Assembly (NCBI RefSeq): GCF_024758005.1
Contig: NZ_CP103288.1
Coordinates: 1,240,001 to 1,304,000 of the forward strand
Reading direction: 5' to 3'
DNA length: 64,000 bases
Source: Pseudarthrobacter sp. NS4
GTDB lineage: Bacteria > Actinomycetota > Actinomycetes > Actinomycetales > Micrococcaceae
Shown: one piece after another, positions 50,043 through 61,543 of the stretch
Layout: every line of letters starts with the position of its first letter
Position numbering within the stretch: position 1 is the stretch's first letter
Made by a program: the position numbers and the translations under genes
Notes under the pieces: generated by a model
Seen by the model: the letters and a program-made list of their open reading frames with translations, nothing else
Told to the model about the DNA's origin: nothing
Database searches by the model: none

Positions 50043-51395
50043 TTACTCGAGGCGGCGCTGCTTGGTTTCCGGGGAGAAGAACGCCATCCACAGCACGGCC
50101 AGCAGGACCAGCCCGCCGGCCAGGGCGAAGGAGGTGGCCAGGCCGAGTTCGGGCCAGAAGTAGTTCGCGAAGATCAGCGGGCCAAATCCGGCACCCAGCC
50201 TCGAGAAAGTGGACGCCCAGCCAAAGCCGGTACCGCGCAGCTCGGTGGGGTAGAGCTCGGACACATAGGCGTACAGCACCGGGATGGCCACCTGCACCAC
50301 GAACCCGAACACCAGCAGCCAGAACACCGCTGCAGTGGGGATGTCCACCACAAAAGCGACGATCACCAGGGTCAGCGCGGACAGGGGACCGGTCACGGCC
50401 AGGATCCACTTCCGGCCCACGCGTTCCACCAGGAGGGCAGCCACGACCACGCCGAGCAGGCCGACGGCGGCCATGGACGCCGTGGTCACGAATGCCTTGT
50501 ACTCGGCGAACCCGGCACCGATCAGGATCCGTGGCATCCACGTCAGCGAGAGGTAGTAGACCAACAGGATGCTGAAGAACAGGGCCCAGGCCGTGGCCGT
50601 GATCTTCCAGTTGAACTGCCAGACGGAACGCAGCTGGGTCCAGGCGCTGCCGGCGGAGAGCCGCGGCACGTCCTTCGCGTCCGGCAGGCTGTAGGCCCGC
50701 GCTTCCGCACCGGTGGCTGACACCAGGCCGTCAATGACCTTGGCCGCTTCCTCGCGCCTGCCCTTGCGGATCAGGAACAGCGGCGACTCGGGCACGCTCC
50801 GCCGGACCCAGAACACCAGCAGTGCGGGCAGGACCATCACCAGCATGGTCAACCGCCAGTCGCCGAACACGCCCACGAGGCCGGCGGAGACGAAGCCTGC
50901 CAGTGCTGCGCCAACGGGCCACCAGCCGTCCATCGCGGTGAGCACCTTGCCGCGCTGCTTCCGGGGCGTGAACTCACCCACCAGGGCATAATCCACCGGG
51001 ATGCACCCGCCCAGGCCGAAGCCCGCCATGAACCGGAACACGCAGAACCAGATGAAATCGGGGGAGAAGGCCCCGAGTACGGTGAAGAGCGAGAAGATCA
51101 GGAGCGTAGCCGTGAAAGCCTTCTTGCGCCCGATGGTGTCCGCGATGGTACCCCAGATGAAGGCACCAAAGGCCATGCCGATGAGGTTGGACGTGCCCAC
51201 CCATGCGACCTCGCCCGGAGTCAGTGCCCAGTGGGTGGAGAGCAGCGGAATGAGGATGCCGTTCAGCGTTACGTCCCAGGCATCGAACATGAAGCCAAGA
51301 CCGCCGATCAAAAAAATCCTGCCCTGGACTTTCCATCGCCATGGCAGTTCCTGGACCACCTGTTCGCCGCTCGGCACAGTGGTGTAAGTATTCAT
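50043..51395 (-). CDS. MFS transporter (sugar/acid symporter type)
   Basis: 450 aa from the ATG at 51395 with AGGAGG six bases upstream; a longer frame to 51650 has no ribosome site. Twelve membrane segments. Family markers: LGFMFDAWDVTLNGILIP (first segment with Asp), WGTIADTIGRKKAF, FGLGGCIPVDYALVGEFTP, RRSVPESPLFLIRKGR, YVSELYPTELRGTGFGWAST. The VPESPxFL and LYPTELRGTG motifs link it to the NiaP/SV2-like and aromatic-acid transporters. Substrate unknown. Confidence 0.9.
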   Translation of the reverse strand: MNTYTTVPSGEQVVQELPWRWKVQGRIFLIGGLGFMFDAWDVTLNGILIPLLSTHWALTPGEVAWVGTSNLIGMAFGAFIWGTIADTIGRKKAFTATLLIFSLFTVLGAFSPDFIWFCVFRFMAGFGLGGCIPVDYALVGEFTPRKQRGKVLTAMDGWWPVGAALAGFVSAGLVGVFGDWRLTMLVMVLPALLVFWVRRSVPESPLFLIRKGRREEAAKVIDGLVSATGAEARAYSLPDAKDVPRLSAGSAWTQLRSVWQFNWKITATAWALFFSILLVYYLSLTWMPRILIGAGFAEYKAFVTTASMAAVGLLGVVVAALLVERVGRKWILAVTGPLSALTLVIVAFVVDIPTAAVFWLLVFGFVVQVAIPVLYAYVSELYPTELRGTGFGWASTFSRLGAGFGPLIFANYFWPELGLATSFALAGGLVLLAVLWMAFFSPETKQRRLE

Positions 51396-51539
51396 CGCAG
51401 CCTCCTGGGAAAACTCTAGCCGCCGTGCCCACCGGTGTTCACACTCCGGCAGACACGCGGGGCAACCTGCGCTTCGCGATAAACTGGCCCTATCCCCACC
51501 AACCGCGGCACTGTTCCGCGAGATAAGACGGAGACATTT

Positions 51540-53225
51540 GTGAGCTTCACGCAGCATGAGCGCGTATCCATTGACCGTGTTCCCATCCGCCGGGCGCTGA
51601 TCTCGGTTTACGACAAGACCGGTCTGGAGGAGCTCGCCCAGGGCCTGCACTCAGCAGGAGTGAAGCTGGTGTCCACCGGCTCCACGGCTAAGAAGATCGC
51701 CGCCGCGGGCATCCCGGTGCAGGAAGTCGAGGAAGTCACCGGTTCGCCGGAGATGCTGGACGGCCGCGTCAAGACGCTGCACCCGCGCGTCCACGGCGGC
51801 ATCCTGGCCGACCGCCGCGTGCCGGCCCACATGGATACGCTCACCAGCATGCAGATCGAACCCTTCGACCTGGTGGTGGTAAACCTCTACCCCTTCGTTG
51901 AGACCGTCAAGTCCGGCGCCGCCCAGGACGACGTGGTGGAGCAGATCGATATCGGAGGCCCCGCCATGGTGCGGTCGGCCGCTAAGAACCACGCGGCCGT
52001 CGCCATCGTGGTTGACCCCTCGTTCTATGGCCATGTTGTGGAGGCCGCCGCAGCAGGCGGCTTCGACTTGAAGACCCGCCGCCGCCTCGCGGCCAAGGCC
52101 TTCGCCCACACCGCGTCCTACGACAACGCCGTGGCCACCTGGACTGCCAGCCAGTTCCTGGATGAGGACGGCGACGGCGTCATCGACTGGCCCGCCTACG
52201 CAGGCGTGTCCCTGGAGCGCTCGGAGGTCCTGCGTTACGGCGAGAACCCCCACCAGCAGGCCGCCCTCTATGTGGACAAGGCAGCACCCGTCGGCATCGC
52301 CCAGGCGGACCAGCTGCACGGCAAGGCCATGAGCTACAACAATTTCGTTGATGCCGATGCCGCCCTCCGCGCCGCCTACGACTTCAGCGAACCCGCCGTT
52401 GCCATCATCAAGCACGCCAACCCGTGCGGTGTGGCTGTCGGATCCGCGGACGCCGCCGACCCCATCGCCGACGCCCACGCCAAGGCCCACGCCTGCGACC
52501 CCGTCTCCGCGTTCGGCGGAGTCATCGCCGCGAACCGCATGGTCACCGCCGGAATGGCCAACACCGTCAAGGACATCTTCACCGAGGTTGTCATCGCCCC
52601 GGGCTTCGAACCGGAAGCCGTGGAGATCCTCTCCACGAAGAAGAACATCCGCCTGCTCGCGCTTCCCGAGGGCTACGGCCGCTACCCGGCGGAAATGCGG
52701 CAGGTCTCCGGTGGCATGCTGGTCCAGGTCAGCGACAAGGTGGATGCTGACGGCGACAACCCCGGCAACTGGACCCTTGCGGCCGGCGAAGCAGCAGACG
52801 AAAAGACCCTCGCAGACCTCGCCTTCGCCTGGACCGCCTGCCGGGCCGCGAAATCCAACGCCATCCTCCTCGCCGCTGACGGCGCCGCCGTCGGCATCGG
52901 CATGGGCCAGGTCAACCGCCTGGATTCCTGCCGCCTGGCCGTGGAGCGGGCCAACACCCTGGGCGTAGAGGTCGAGTCCGACGTCGACGGTGCCGGCGGT
53001 GCCTCGAACACTGATGCGAGCGGGGCGCCCCAGCGCGCCCGCGGCGCCGTTGCAGCGTCCGACGCCTTCTTCCCGTTCGCTGACGGCCTGCAGATCCTGA
53101 TCGAGGCCGGCGTCCGCGCCGTGGTGCAGCCGGGCGGGTCCGTCCGCGACGAGGAAGTCATCGCCGCAGCAAACGCCGCCGGCGTGACGATGTACTTCAC
53201 CGGTGCCCGCCACTTCTTCCACTGA
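51540..53225 (+). CDS. purH: Bifunctional AICAR formyltransferase / IMP cyclohydrolase
   Basis: 561 aa from a GTG at 51540 with GGAG nine bases upstream. The N-terminal cyclohydrolase (about 15-200) shows [36 protein letters not shown] and [15 protein letters not shown]. The C-terminal transformylase has [37 protein letters not shown] (catalytic Lys and His) and CDPVSAFGG. This completes IMP synthesis. A non-conserved Gly/Ala/Asp insertion lies at about 478-503 ([20 protein letters not shown]), between conserved blocks. Confidence 0.96.
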   Translation: MSFTQHERVSIDRVPIRRALISVYDKTGLEELAQGLHSAGVKLVSTGSTAKKIAAAGIPVQEVEEVTGSPEMLDGRVKTLHPRVHGGILADRRVPAHMDTLTSMQIEPFDLVVVNLYPFVETVKSGAAQDDVVEQIDIGGPAMVRSAAKNHAAVAIVVDPSFYGHVVEAAAAGGFDLKTRRRLAAKAFAHTASYDNAVATWTASQFLDEDGDGVIDWPAYAGVSLERSEVLRYGENPHQQAALYVDKAAPVGIAQADQLHGKAMSYNNFVDADAALRAAYDFSEPAVAIIKHANPCGVAVGSADAADPIADAHAKAHACDPVSAFGGVIAANRMVTAGMANTVKDIFTEVVIAPGFEPEAVEILSTKKNIRLLALPEGYGRYPAEMRQVSGGMLVQVSDKVDADGDNPGNWTLAAGEAADEKTLADLAFAWTACRAAKSNAILLAADGAAVGIGMGQVNRLDSCRLAVERANTLGVEVESDVDGAGGASNTDASGAPQRARGAVAASDAFFPFADGLQILIEAGVRAVVQPGGSVRDEEVIAAANAAGVTMYFTGARHFFH

Positions 53226-53246
53226 GAAGCCGGACAACCTGGTTTA

Positions 53247-53293
53247 AACGACGGCGCCTGTCCCCGCGGTGGGGACAGGCGCCGTCGTTGTTT
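53247..53293. terminator. Bidirectional terminator after purH
   Basis: A 19-bp perfect stem (53247-53265 with 53271-53289) with a five-base loop, TTT just after it and AAA before it, so it can act for purH and for the convergent small gene. Confidence 0.93.
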
Positions 53294-53316
53294 GCCTGCG
53301 TTGTTTGTAGAAGTTC

Positions 53317-53535
53317 CTAGGGAGCCGAGCCTGCCGGGCCGGAGCCCGGTTCTTCAGCGTCCGCGCCCCTCTGCTTGAGACGCGGACCCTCCGCCGGAAG
53401 CCGAAGCTCCCGGGGTTTGGCTTCCACCATCCGTTGCTTTGTCCAGTACTCGAGGATCTCCTCGTGCGTCTGGTTTACATCGCCGCGGCTGACCGAATCC
53501 TGCCCCGACGGCTCGCCGTCAGGAGATGGCTGCAC
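53317..53535 (-). CDS. Small ORF resembling a peptidase propeptide
   Basis: 72 aa from a GTG at 53535, overlapping the end of the secreted peptidase gene by 17 nt on the same strand. It contains EEILEYWTKQRMVEAKPREL, a variant of the propeptide motif of the upstream peptidase (VAEYWTAEKMKSAIP). The rest is Pro/Gly/Arg-rich without signal peptide. Possibly a truncated duplicate of a second peptidase gene or a small coupled protein. The coding status is uncertain. Confidence 0.5.
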   Translation of the reverse strand: MQPSPDGEPSGQDSVSRGDVNQTHEEILEYWTKQRMVEAKPRELRLPAEGPRLKQRGADAEEPGSGPAGSAP

Positions 53536-54487
53536 TGTTGTAGGTGGCCTCGATAATGGAACCCCAGTACGGGCCGTACATCACTGCGGAACTTTTGTAA
53601 CCGTAGCTGTTGACAGAGTTCTGTATGCCCGAGGAGTCGGTACCGATGAACCACGGACCGCCAGAGGATCCACCGGTCATGTTGCAGGGGATGCCCTGGG
53701 TGCCGAACTGCGGGTTGTGGGGATCGTTGGCGGCCGTTCCGGTGCAGCTCTTCAGGGTTTCTCCATCGAAGGGCTTGGCGGCCGGGTAACCGAAGGACTT
53801 GTAAGTCAGGCCGTAGGCCTGGTTGAAGGCCACGCCGGAACCGCCCACGACGTCTGTCAGGAGTTGGCCGCTGCTGTTTGGGTTCATCACGGCGAAGGCA
53901 GTGTCGTATGCCATGTCCCCGGTGGCGGTCCACTGCGCGGGGGCGTGCAGGGACTTTGCCGTCCACTGGCCGTAGTGTGACGGGCCGTTCTCATAGGCGG
54001 GCATGAAGATGAAATTGGTGGCTTTCTGCCCCGGTCCTCCAAAGGCGCAATGCCCGGCGGTGGATACCGTGCTCCTGTTCAGGGAGGACACGGCGTTGCC
54101 GGAGCAGACGTAGTTGGAACCGCCCAGGGTGAAGAACACCTTGCCGACGTGCTTGACCGGAGCTTCACTGGCCGCAATCGTGGGCTTGCCCTTGGTGGGC
54201 TTGACCTCGCTCTTCTTGCCCTTTTCCACGAGCAGCGCGCTGGAGCGGTTGCCGCGTTCCAGCGCCTTGGCGGCCAGGACATCGCCGGGGATGGCGCTCT
54301 TCATCTTCTCAGCCGTCCAGTATTCGGCCACTCCGGTGCTGTCCACGGTGATGCTGACGACGGAAGGATCCTTTTTCCTGTCCTCGGAGGTGGGCGCGGC
54401 GGTGGCTCCGCCGGCCGCGCTGAGTGCTAGAACGGCAGCGGCCGAGAGGCTCAGGAGACCGGTGGCCAGAGACCTGGTGCGTGTCAT
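53519..54487 (-). CDS. Secreted trypsin-like serine peptidase
   Basis: 322 aa with signal peptide (LATGLLSLSAAAVLALSAAGGATAA; cleavage near residue 31). A propeptide-like region (about 32-105, containing VAEYWTAEKMKSAIPG) precedes an S1 domain. The triad is visible: His in STVSTAGHCAFG, Asp in MAYDTAFAVM, Ser in GGSSGGPWFIG. Cys pairs flank the His loop. Actinobacterial proteases of this type are extracellular. A plausible promoter lies at 54545-54573. Confidence 0.92.
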   Translation of the reverse strand: MTRTRSLATGLLSLSAAAVLALSAAGGATAAPTSEDRKKDPSVVSITVDSTGVAEYWTAEKMKSAIPGDVLAAKALERGNRSSALLVEKGKKSEVKPTKGKPTIAASEAPVKHVGKVFFTLGGSNYVCSGNAVSSLNRSTVSTAGHCAFGGPGQKATNFIFMPAYENGPSHYGQWTAKSLHAPAQWTATGDMAYDTAFAVMNPNSSGQLLTDVVGGSGVAFNQAYGLTYKSFGYPAAKPFDGETLKSCTGTAANDPHNPQFGTQGIPCNMTGGSSGGPWFIGTDSSGIQNSVNSYGYKSSAVMYGPYWGSIIEATYNSAAIS

Positions 54488-54544
54488 TATTGTCCTGTCT
54501 GAAACGAGGTGCGGGCCCCGGGGCGGGCCAAGAGTGACTTAGCG

Positions 54545-54573
54545 AATTTACCGTGATATGACAAGTTTGTAAA
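54545..54573 (-). promoter_or_regulatory. Candidate promoter of the secreted peptidase
   Basis: On the minus strand, TTTACA (54573-54568), 17 bp, TAAATT (54550-54545), about 58 bp before the ATG. The whole divergent gap 54488-54818 (331 bp) is AT-richer here; on the plus strand only a weak match (TTGGTG, 17 bp, TAACCA near 54762-54790) is seen for idh. No other element was recognised in the gap. Confidence 0.5.
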
Positions 54574-54788
54574 TAGTAGTGACGTATCATGTACGGCTTC
54601 GGGTGGCCCTGTAGCCGCTGCCCGGGGCGGAGGCATGGCCGGGGCAACGCGCCCGGGCGCGTACCGCCGTCGTCCGTTCTCCATCGCTGTAATCCTGCTC
54701 ACCGCAAGGGTAATCCAGTGGCGCCGGTAGGGTTCAATTCAGCGTCCTCGGGTAAGTTGTAGTTGGTGAAATAGACCGGATTTCATAA

Positions 54789-57038
<2,250 letters not shown>

Positions 57039-57046
57039 CCCATTGG

Positions 57047-57086
57047 CAAAGCGGCGTTCCGGATTTCCGGAACGCCGCTTTGTTGT
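57047..57086 (+). terminator. Intrinsic terminator of the isocitrate dehydrogenase gene
   Basis: CAAAGCGGCGTTCCGGA pairs with its complement (57047-57063 with 57066-57082), effectively a 15-bp stem with a small loop, followed by TTGTTT. Confidence 0.93.
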
Positions 57087-57127
57087 TTCCGGGGCACGGG
57101 CGCAAGTTGTGCCCTCAGGAAAAATTG

Positions 57128-57152
57128 CTAAGGTACTAAGCACGCTTAGCAT
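57128..57152. promoter_or_regulatory. CTAAGC-type motif upstream of the catalase gene
   Basis: CTAAGCACGCTTAG (57137-57150; arms CTAAGC/GCTTAG) is preceded by the half-site GCTAAGGTAC (57128-57137). It matches the motif before the PRC-barrel gene (45000-45035), including the same A-rich run just before it (AAAAATTRCTAAG). It lies about 55-75 bp before the catalase GTG, within the promoter zone. Confidence 0.6.
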
Positions 57153-57204
57153 CTCGGTTTCGGCCGGGGACTGCTAGGTTTTCCTATCCTGAGGAGAAGA
57201 ATCC

Positions 57205-59421
57205 GTGCCAGAAGAGAGCAACATCCACATTCCCGGCGTCCCCGCCAGCGAACCTGCCAGCCTGGAAGAACCCACCACTCCACGGGAGCCGCTGCCGCCC
57301 AAACCGGACCAGCAAGGACCAGAAGCGGTCTCGCCCACTGGAAGCCCTACCGGCGCGCCGGCCACCGCCCGAGCACAGTCCGGCCAGTACCTCACTACCG
57401 CGCAGGGGCTGCGCCTTCGCGATACCGACCACTCCCTGAAAGCCGGTTCCCGCGGTCCCATCCTGCTGCAGGACCACCACCTGCGGGAAAAAATCACGCA
57501 CTTTGACCACGAACGCATCCCCGAGCGCGTTGTCCACGCACGTGGCGCCGGAGCCCACGGCGTCTTCCGCTCCTACGGGACCGCAGCCAACATCACCCGC
57601 GCGGGATTCCTGGCTAAAGACGTTGAGACTCCGGTCTTCGTCCGTTTTTCCACCGTGTTGGGCTCCCGGGGATCTGCCGACGCCGTCCGCGACACCCGCG
57701 GATTCTCAACCAAGTTCTACACCGACGAGGGCACGTACGACCTGGTGGGCAACAACATTCCCGTGTTCTTCATCCAGGACGGCATCAAGTTCCCGGACAT
57801 CGTCCACGCCGCGAAGCCGCACCCGGACCGGGAGATCCCCCAGGCACAGAGTGCCCACGACACGTTCTGGGACTTTGTCTCCCTGCACACCGAGGCCCAG
57901 GCGCACACCATGTGGAACATGTCAGACCGGGGAATCCCGCGCTCGTACCGGACCATGGAAGGTTTCGGTGTCCACACTTTCCGGTTCGTCAACGCCGAGG
58001 GCAAGACAACTTTGGTGAAGTTCCACTGGAAGCCCAAGCAGGGCGTCCACTCCCTGGTGTGGGAGGAAGCGCAGATCATCAACGGCATGGACCCTGACTT
58101 CCACCGCCGGGACCTCGCGGACGCCATCGAAGCCGGCGCTTTTCCCGAGTGGGAGCTTGGCGTCCAGACCTTCCCTGACACCGAAGACCAGATGTTTGAA
58201 GGTATCGACCTGCTGGATCCCACCAAGTTCGTGCCGGAGGAACTGGCTCCGGTCCAGCCCATCGGCGTCATGACGTTGAACGCTAATCCCACCAACTTCT
58301 TCGCCGAAACCGAGCAGGTGGCCTTCCACCCCGGCCACTTGGTGCCGGGCATCGACGTCACCAACGATCCGCTGCTGCAGGTGCGTCTCTTCTCGTACCT
58401 GGATACCCAGATCTCCCGCCTGGGTGGACCCAACTTCGGCCAGATCCCCATCAACCGTCCGCAGGCCCCGGTAAATGACATGCTGCGGGACGGGATGCAC
58501 CAGCAGGCGGTCCATGGGGGAGTGGCTCCCTACCAGCCCAACTCTCTCGACGGCGGCTGCCCGTTCCTTGCCGGACAGGATGTTGGTGCGTTCATCGACG
58601 TGCCGGAGGAATTGGCTGCCTCCATCAAGGAACGGAAAAACCCGGCTTCTTTCGATGACCACTACAGCCAGGTGGGCCTCTTCTTCCGCAGCCTGAGCCC
58701 GGTGGAACAGGACCACGTGATCCAGGCCTACACGTTCGAGCTGGGCAAGTGCTACGAGAAGTCCATCCGGGAACGCCAGCTTGCAGCCTTGGCCAACGTG
58801 GACACTGGACTTTGCGCTGCCGTGGCCAAGGGTCTGGGCCTGCCCGTCCCGGAGCCCACAGAACAGGTGCCGGAGTCCGACTCCAGCCCCGCACTGTCCC
58901 AGGTGGGCAAGACCTGGCCGGTTGCCGGCCGGATCGTGGGAATCCTCGCCGACGAGCGAAGCGATCTTGCTGCCGTGAGCGCGGCCCGAAAAGCTTTGGA
59001 CGCCCAGGGGATTCTGCCGCTGGTCATCGCTCCGGCGGGCGGTTTCCTGGGATTGGAGAACGACGGCGGGGTCCCCGTCCAGCGGACGTACCTCACTGCC
59101 CGCTCCACCGAGTTCGACGCCATTATCGTTGCAGCGGCAGCCGCTCCGGCTCCAGATGCCGCTCCGGGGCTTGACGCCAAGGCCGGCGCCCCTGGGGGAG
59201 CCTCCGACCCGCGGGCCGTCCTGATGCTTACGGAAGCCTTCCGGCACGCCAAAGCAATCGGCACCTGGGATTCCGGCACCGAGGCTTTGGCGGCGGCCGG
59301 CATTCCACAGGACACCCCGGGCATCGTGTCCGCCGGGGACGCAGAGTCACTGGTGAATGAACTGGCCGGGCTTTTGGCATCCCACCGGGTGTGGGAACGG
59401 TTCCCGGCCGCCTCAGCCTAG
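57205..59421 (+). CDS. katE: HPII-type large-subunit catalase
   Basis: 738 aa from a GTG at 57205 with GAGGAG eight bases upstream. The long N-terminal arm (about 1-70) is Pro/Ser-rich. The catalase core has the catalytic His in ERVVHARGAGAHG, the Asn in VGNNIPVFFIQD, and the heme-binding Tyr region LFSYLDTQISRLGG (proximal Tyr in the RLFSYLDTQ motif). After about residue 560 a class-I-glutaminase-like domain follows (GRIVGILADERSDLAAVS), the hallmark of large clade-2 catalases. Detoxifies hydrogen peroxide in the cytoplasm; probably stress induced. Confidence 0.95.
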   Translation: MPEESNIHIPGVPASEPASLEEPTTPREPLPPKPDQQGPEAVSPTGSPTGAPATARAQSGQYLTTAQGLRLRDTDHSLKAGSRGPILLQDHHLREKITHFDHERIPERVVHARGAGAHGVFRSYGTAANITRAGFLAKDVETPVFVRFSTVLGSRGSADAVRDTRGFSTKFYTDEGTYDLVGNNIPVFFIQDGIKFPDIVHAAKPHPDREIPQAQSAHDTFWDFVSLHTEAQAHTMWNMSDRGIPRSYRTMEGFGVHTFRFVNAEGKTTLVKFHWKPKQGVHSLVWEEAQIINGMDPDFHRRDLADAIEAGAFPEWELGVQTFPDTEDQMFEGIDLLDPTKFVPEELAPVQPIGVMTLNANPTNFFAETEQVAFHPGHLVPGIDVTNDPLLQVRLFSYLDTQISRLGGPNFGQIPINRPQAPVNDMLRDGMHQQAVHGGVAPYQPNSLDGGCPFLAGQDVGAFIDVPEELAASIKERKNPASFDDHYSQVGLFFRSLSPVEQDHVIQAYTFELGKCYEKSIRERQLAALANVDTGLCAAVAKGLGLPVPEPTEQVPESDSSPALSQVGKTWPVAGRIVGILADERSDLAAVSAARKALDAQGILPLVIAPAGGFLGLENDGGVPVQRTYLTARSTEFDAIIVAAAAAPAPDAAPGLDAKAGAPGGASDPRAVLMLTEAFRHAKAIGTWDSGTEALAAAGIPQDTPGIVSAGDAESLVNELAGLLASHRVWERFPAASA

Positions 59422-59450
59422 GCCCAACCGAGGAGAGCTGACAATGGGAG

Positions 59451-59490
59451 GGGAGCGCCGGCGTCGTACCTGGACGGGCGCTCCCTTCCA
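59451..59490. terminator. Hairpin between the catalase and lipoprotein genes
   Basis: GGGAGCGCC (59451-59459) pairs with GGCGCTCCC (59477-59485), 9 bp, followed by TTCC. It lies between two convergent genes, so it may serve both. Confidence 0.7.
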
Positions 59491-59502
59491 CTGTGTCCGG
59501 CG

Positions 59503-60033
59503 CTAGTCCTTGCCCTTGCCCTTTTCCTGGTCCTTCTTGTCTGCGTCTTCATCCGGCTCCGGTGCAGGGGCCGGAGCCGGTGCCGGTGCGGGCTGCGCAG
59601 CTTCCGCAGCCGCCTGTTCCGCTGCTATCCGCTCCTCTTCCGCTGCCCGTTCGGCTTCAGCCGTATCCTGCGCGGCCTTCTCGGCGGCTGCCGTATCCGC
59701 CGCTGCCTTCTGGGCAGCGATGGCATCCTCAAGGTCTGCACGCACGGCCGTAGCGATTGTGGTGATGCTGCGGCGCCGTTCCTCTGAGACCTGGCCGTTC
59801 GCTTGGGCCTTTTCCAGCTCCGCTTCAAGCCCCTCAAGGGCGGTCAGGGCGGCGGCGGGATCGTTCTGCGAGGACGCCTGGGTTACCTCGAGCACACGGG
59901 CCTGAAGCTGCCTGGCAGCCTCACGTTGCAGGCCGGATTCCCCTAGTCCGCAGCCACTCAGCAGCCCCGCCGCCAACAAGGTGGCGGACCATCCGACGAC
60001 CAGGCGGCCACCGCCTCCTCGGCTCAGCCTCAC
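59503..60033 (-). CDS. Lipoprotein with Ala/Glu helix and Pro-rich tail
   Basis: 176 aa; a signal peptide with lipobox LLSGC (Cys about 28) gives a membrane-anchored surface protein. The mature part is mostly Ala/Glu/Gln-rich helix (about 35-140, heptads such as AADTAAAEKAAQDTAEAERA) followed by an Ala-Pro repeat (about 146-158) and a very acidic then basic tail KKDQEKGKGKD. The start overlaps the kinase stop by 4 nt, so both are translated together. The kinase's external part is short and this could be its partner (inference). Confidence 0.8.
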   Translation of the reverse strand: MRLSRGGGGRLVVGWSATLLAAGLLSGCGLGESGLQREAARQLQARVLEVTQASSQNDPAAALTALEGLEAELEKAQANGQVSEERRRSITTIATAVRADLEDAIAAQKAAADTAAAEKAAQDTAEAERAAEEERIAAEQAAAEAAQPAPAPAPAPAPEPDEDADKKDQEKGKGKD

Positions 60034-61256
60034 GGCTTCACACTCTTCTGGAGTTCCTCCAGATGTTCGCCCAGGACGCCGGTCACGGTGGGATAAGGCA
60101 CGACGTCGGCGGGATTCTGTACGGACAGGGTCATCATCACGGCGGTCGCCGCCGCCGCAACCACCACGAGGCCGAGGACCAGCGCCAGCCAGAAGCGTTT
60201 CGTCCGGGTTTGCGGGCGGAGTTCCTGTGCGGCTGCAGGATTGCCCGAAGACATCTCCACGCCGGTTGCAGGGGCCGGCCCGTCTACGGCTCCGGCCGCT
60301 TCGCGAAGCTCATCCACCGATTCCTCCGCTGTAATGGAGGGAGGATGGAACGGCATGGCGGGAAGGACACGGGTAGTCTCAGGCGCCAGTACCCCCGGGG
60401 TTGATGCCGGCGAGACCAGCGCCTGCCGCAGCGCGGTCTCAATGTCTGCCGCGGCAGGGCGTTCCAGCGGCTCGATTGCAGTCATGGAGCGGATGAGTTC
60501 GGCCCACTCTGAGGGGACATCGTCTGGAATTTCAGGGGCGCGGTGCAGCCGGGCAACCGCGGATTCAACCGCTCCGCCCGGGTATTCCACTGTGCCCTTG
60601 ATGCACTCCAGGAGCACCAGGCCCAAGGAATAAATGTCTGTGGCGGAGGTGAGGGGCTTGCCCAGGGCCTGTTCGGGGCTGAGATATGCAGCAGTGCCCA
60701 CCATGGTTCCTGTGGCCGTGAGACGGGTTGCATCGACGATGCGGGCAATGCCGAAATCGGTGAGCTTCGGGCGCAGCGGCTCCCCGGGCCGGATCTGGAC
60801 CAGCAGGATGTTGGCGGGTTTGATGTCCCGGTGAATAATGCCCAGTCCGTGGACGTAGGCCAGGGCATCGGCAATGCCGGCACCAATTACGGCGAGTTCC
60901 TCGAGGGGAACACGGCTGTGCCGGATCCGCGTGCGGAGGTCCTGGCCCTCTACCAGTTCCATGGTGAGGAACGGCCTGGGCTCGTCCGGTATACGTGTGT
61001 CGATGCCGGCGTCGAAGAGTGTGACCAAGCCGGGGTGGTTCAGGGTGGCCAGAAGTTGGATTTCTGCTTCCTGGCGCTTCAATTCATCGGCGTCAGGGGC
61101 CTGCGGTGCGAAGAGTTTGAGGGCCACGTCGCGCCCCAAATTCTCGTCCCGAGCGCAGTAAACCGATGACATCCCGCCGCGGCCGATAACTTCCCCCAAC
61201 CGGTAACGCCCGCCGACAACTTCATTCGTGATGGAGCTAGGCGATTCCGCCACCAT
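60030..61256 (-). CDS. Membrane serine/threonine protein kinase (PknB-like, no PASTA)
   Basis: 408 aa from the ATG at 61256 with GGGAGG eight bases upstream. Kinase domain about 14-280: Gly loop IGRGGMSSVY, VAIK Lys in DVALKLF, catalytic HRDIKPANILL, DFG in LTDFGIARI, activation loop TGTMVGTAAYLSPEQALG. A single membrane segment (about 355-380, WLALVLGLVVVAAAATAVMM) is followed by only about 30 extracellular residues (VPYPTVTGVLGEHLEELQKS), so there are no PASTA domains. Such kinases regulate growth or cell-wall synthesis. It is coupled to the lipoprotein downstream. Confidence 0.93.
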   Translation of the reverse strand: MVAESPSSITNEVVGGRYRLGEVIGRGGMSSVYCARDENLGRDVALKLFAPQAPDADELKRQEAEIQLLATLNHPGLVTLFDAGIDTRIPDEPRPFLTMELVEGQDLRTRIRHSRVPLEELAVIGAGIADALAYVHGLGIIHRDIKPANILLVQIRPGEPLRPKLTDFGIARIVDATRLTATGTMVGTAAYLSPEQALGKPLTSATDIYSLGLVLLECIKGTVEYPGGAVESAVARLHRAPEIPDDVPSEWAELIRSMTAIEPLERPAAADIETALRQALVSPASTPGVLAPETTRVLPAMPFHPPSITAEESVDELREAAGAVDGPAPATGVEMSSGNPAAAQELRPQTRTKRFWLALVLGLVVVAAAATAVMMTLSVQNPADVVPYPTVTGVLGEHLEELQKSVKP

Positions 61257-61543
61257 GTCCCGTTCCTCCCGGTGCGCTGCGGCACTGTCGTACTCAAATT
61301 ATACCGACGGGGCGGGAGAACTAGCGATTGACCTCGGCTTTGCCTTCACGGCAAACCGACGGTCCGGCGGCGAACTTGGAGTTTTTCGCCACCGGACCAC
61401 CGGTCACAAGGACATGTGTGCTGAAGACATGTTTTGCGTATTTTTTTGCTTTTCTTCGGGATGGACCTCCTTTCCTTGGCCTGCGGACTGCCGCCGCTTC
61501 AGGAGCATGGCGCAGGGGTTGTCAGATGGCTTTCCGGTAGTGC

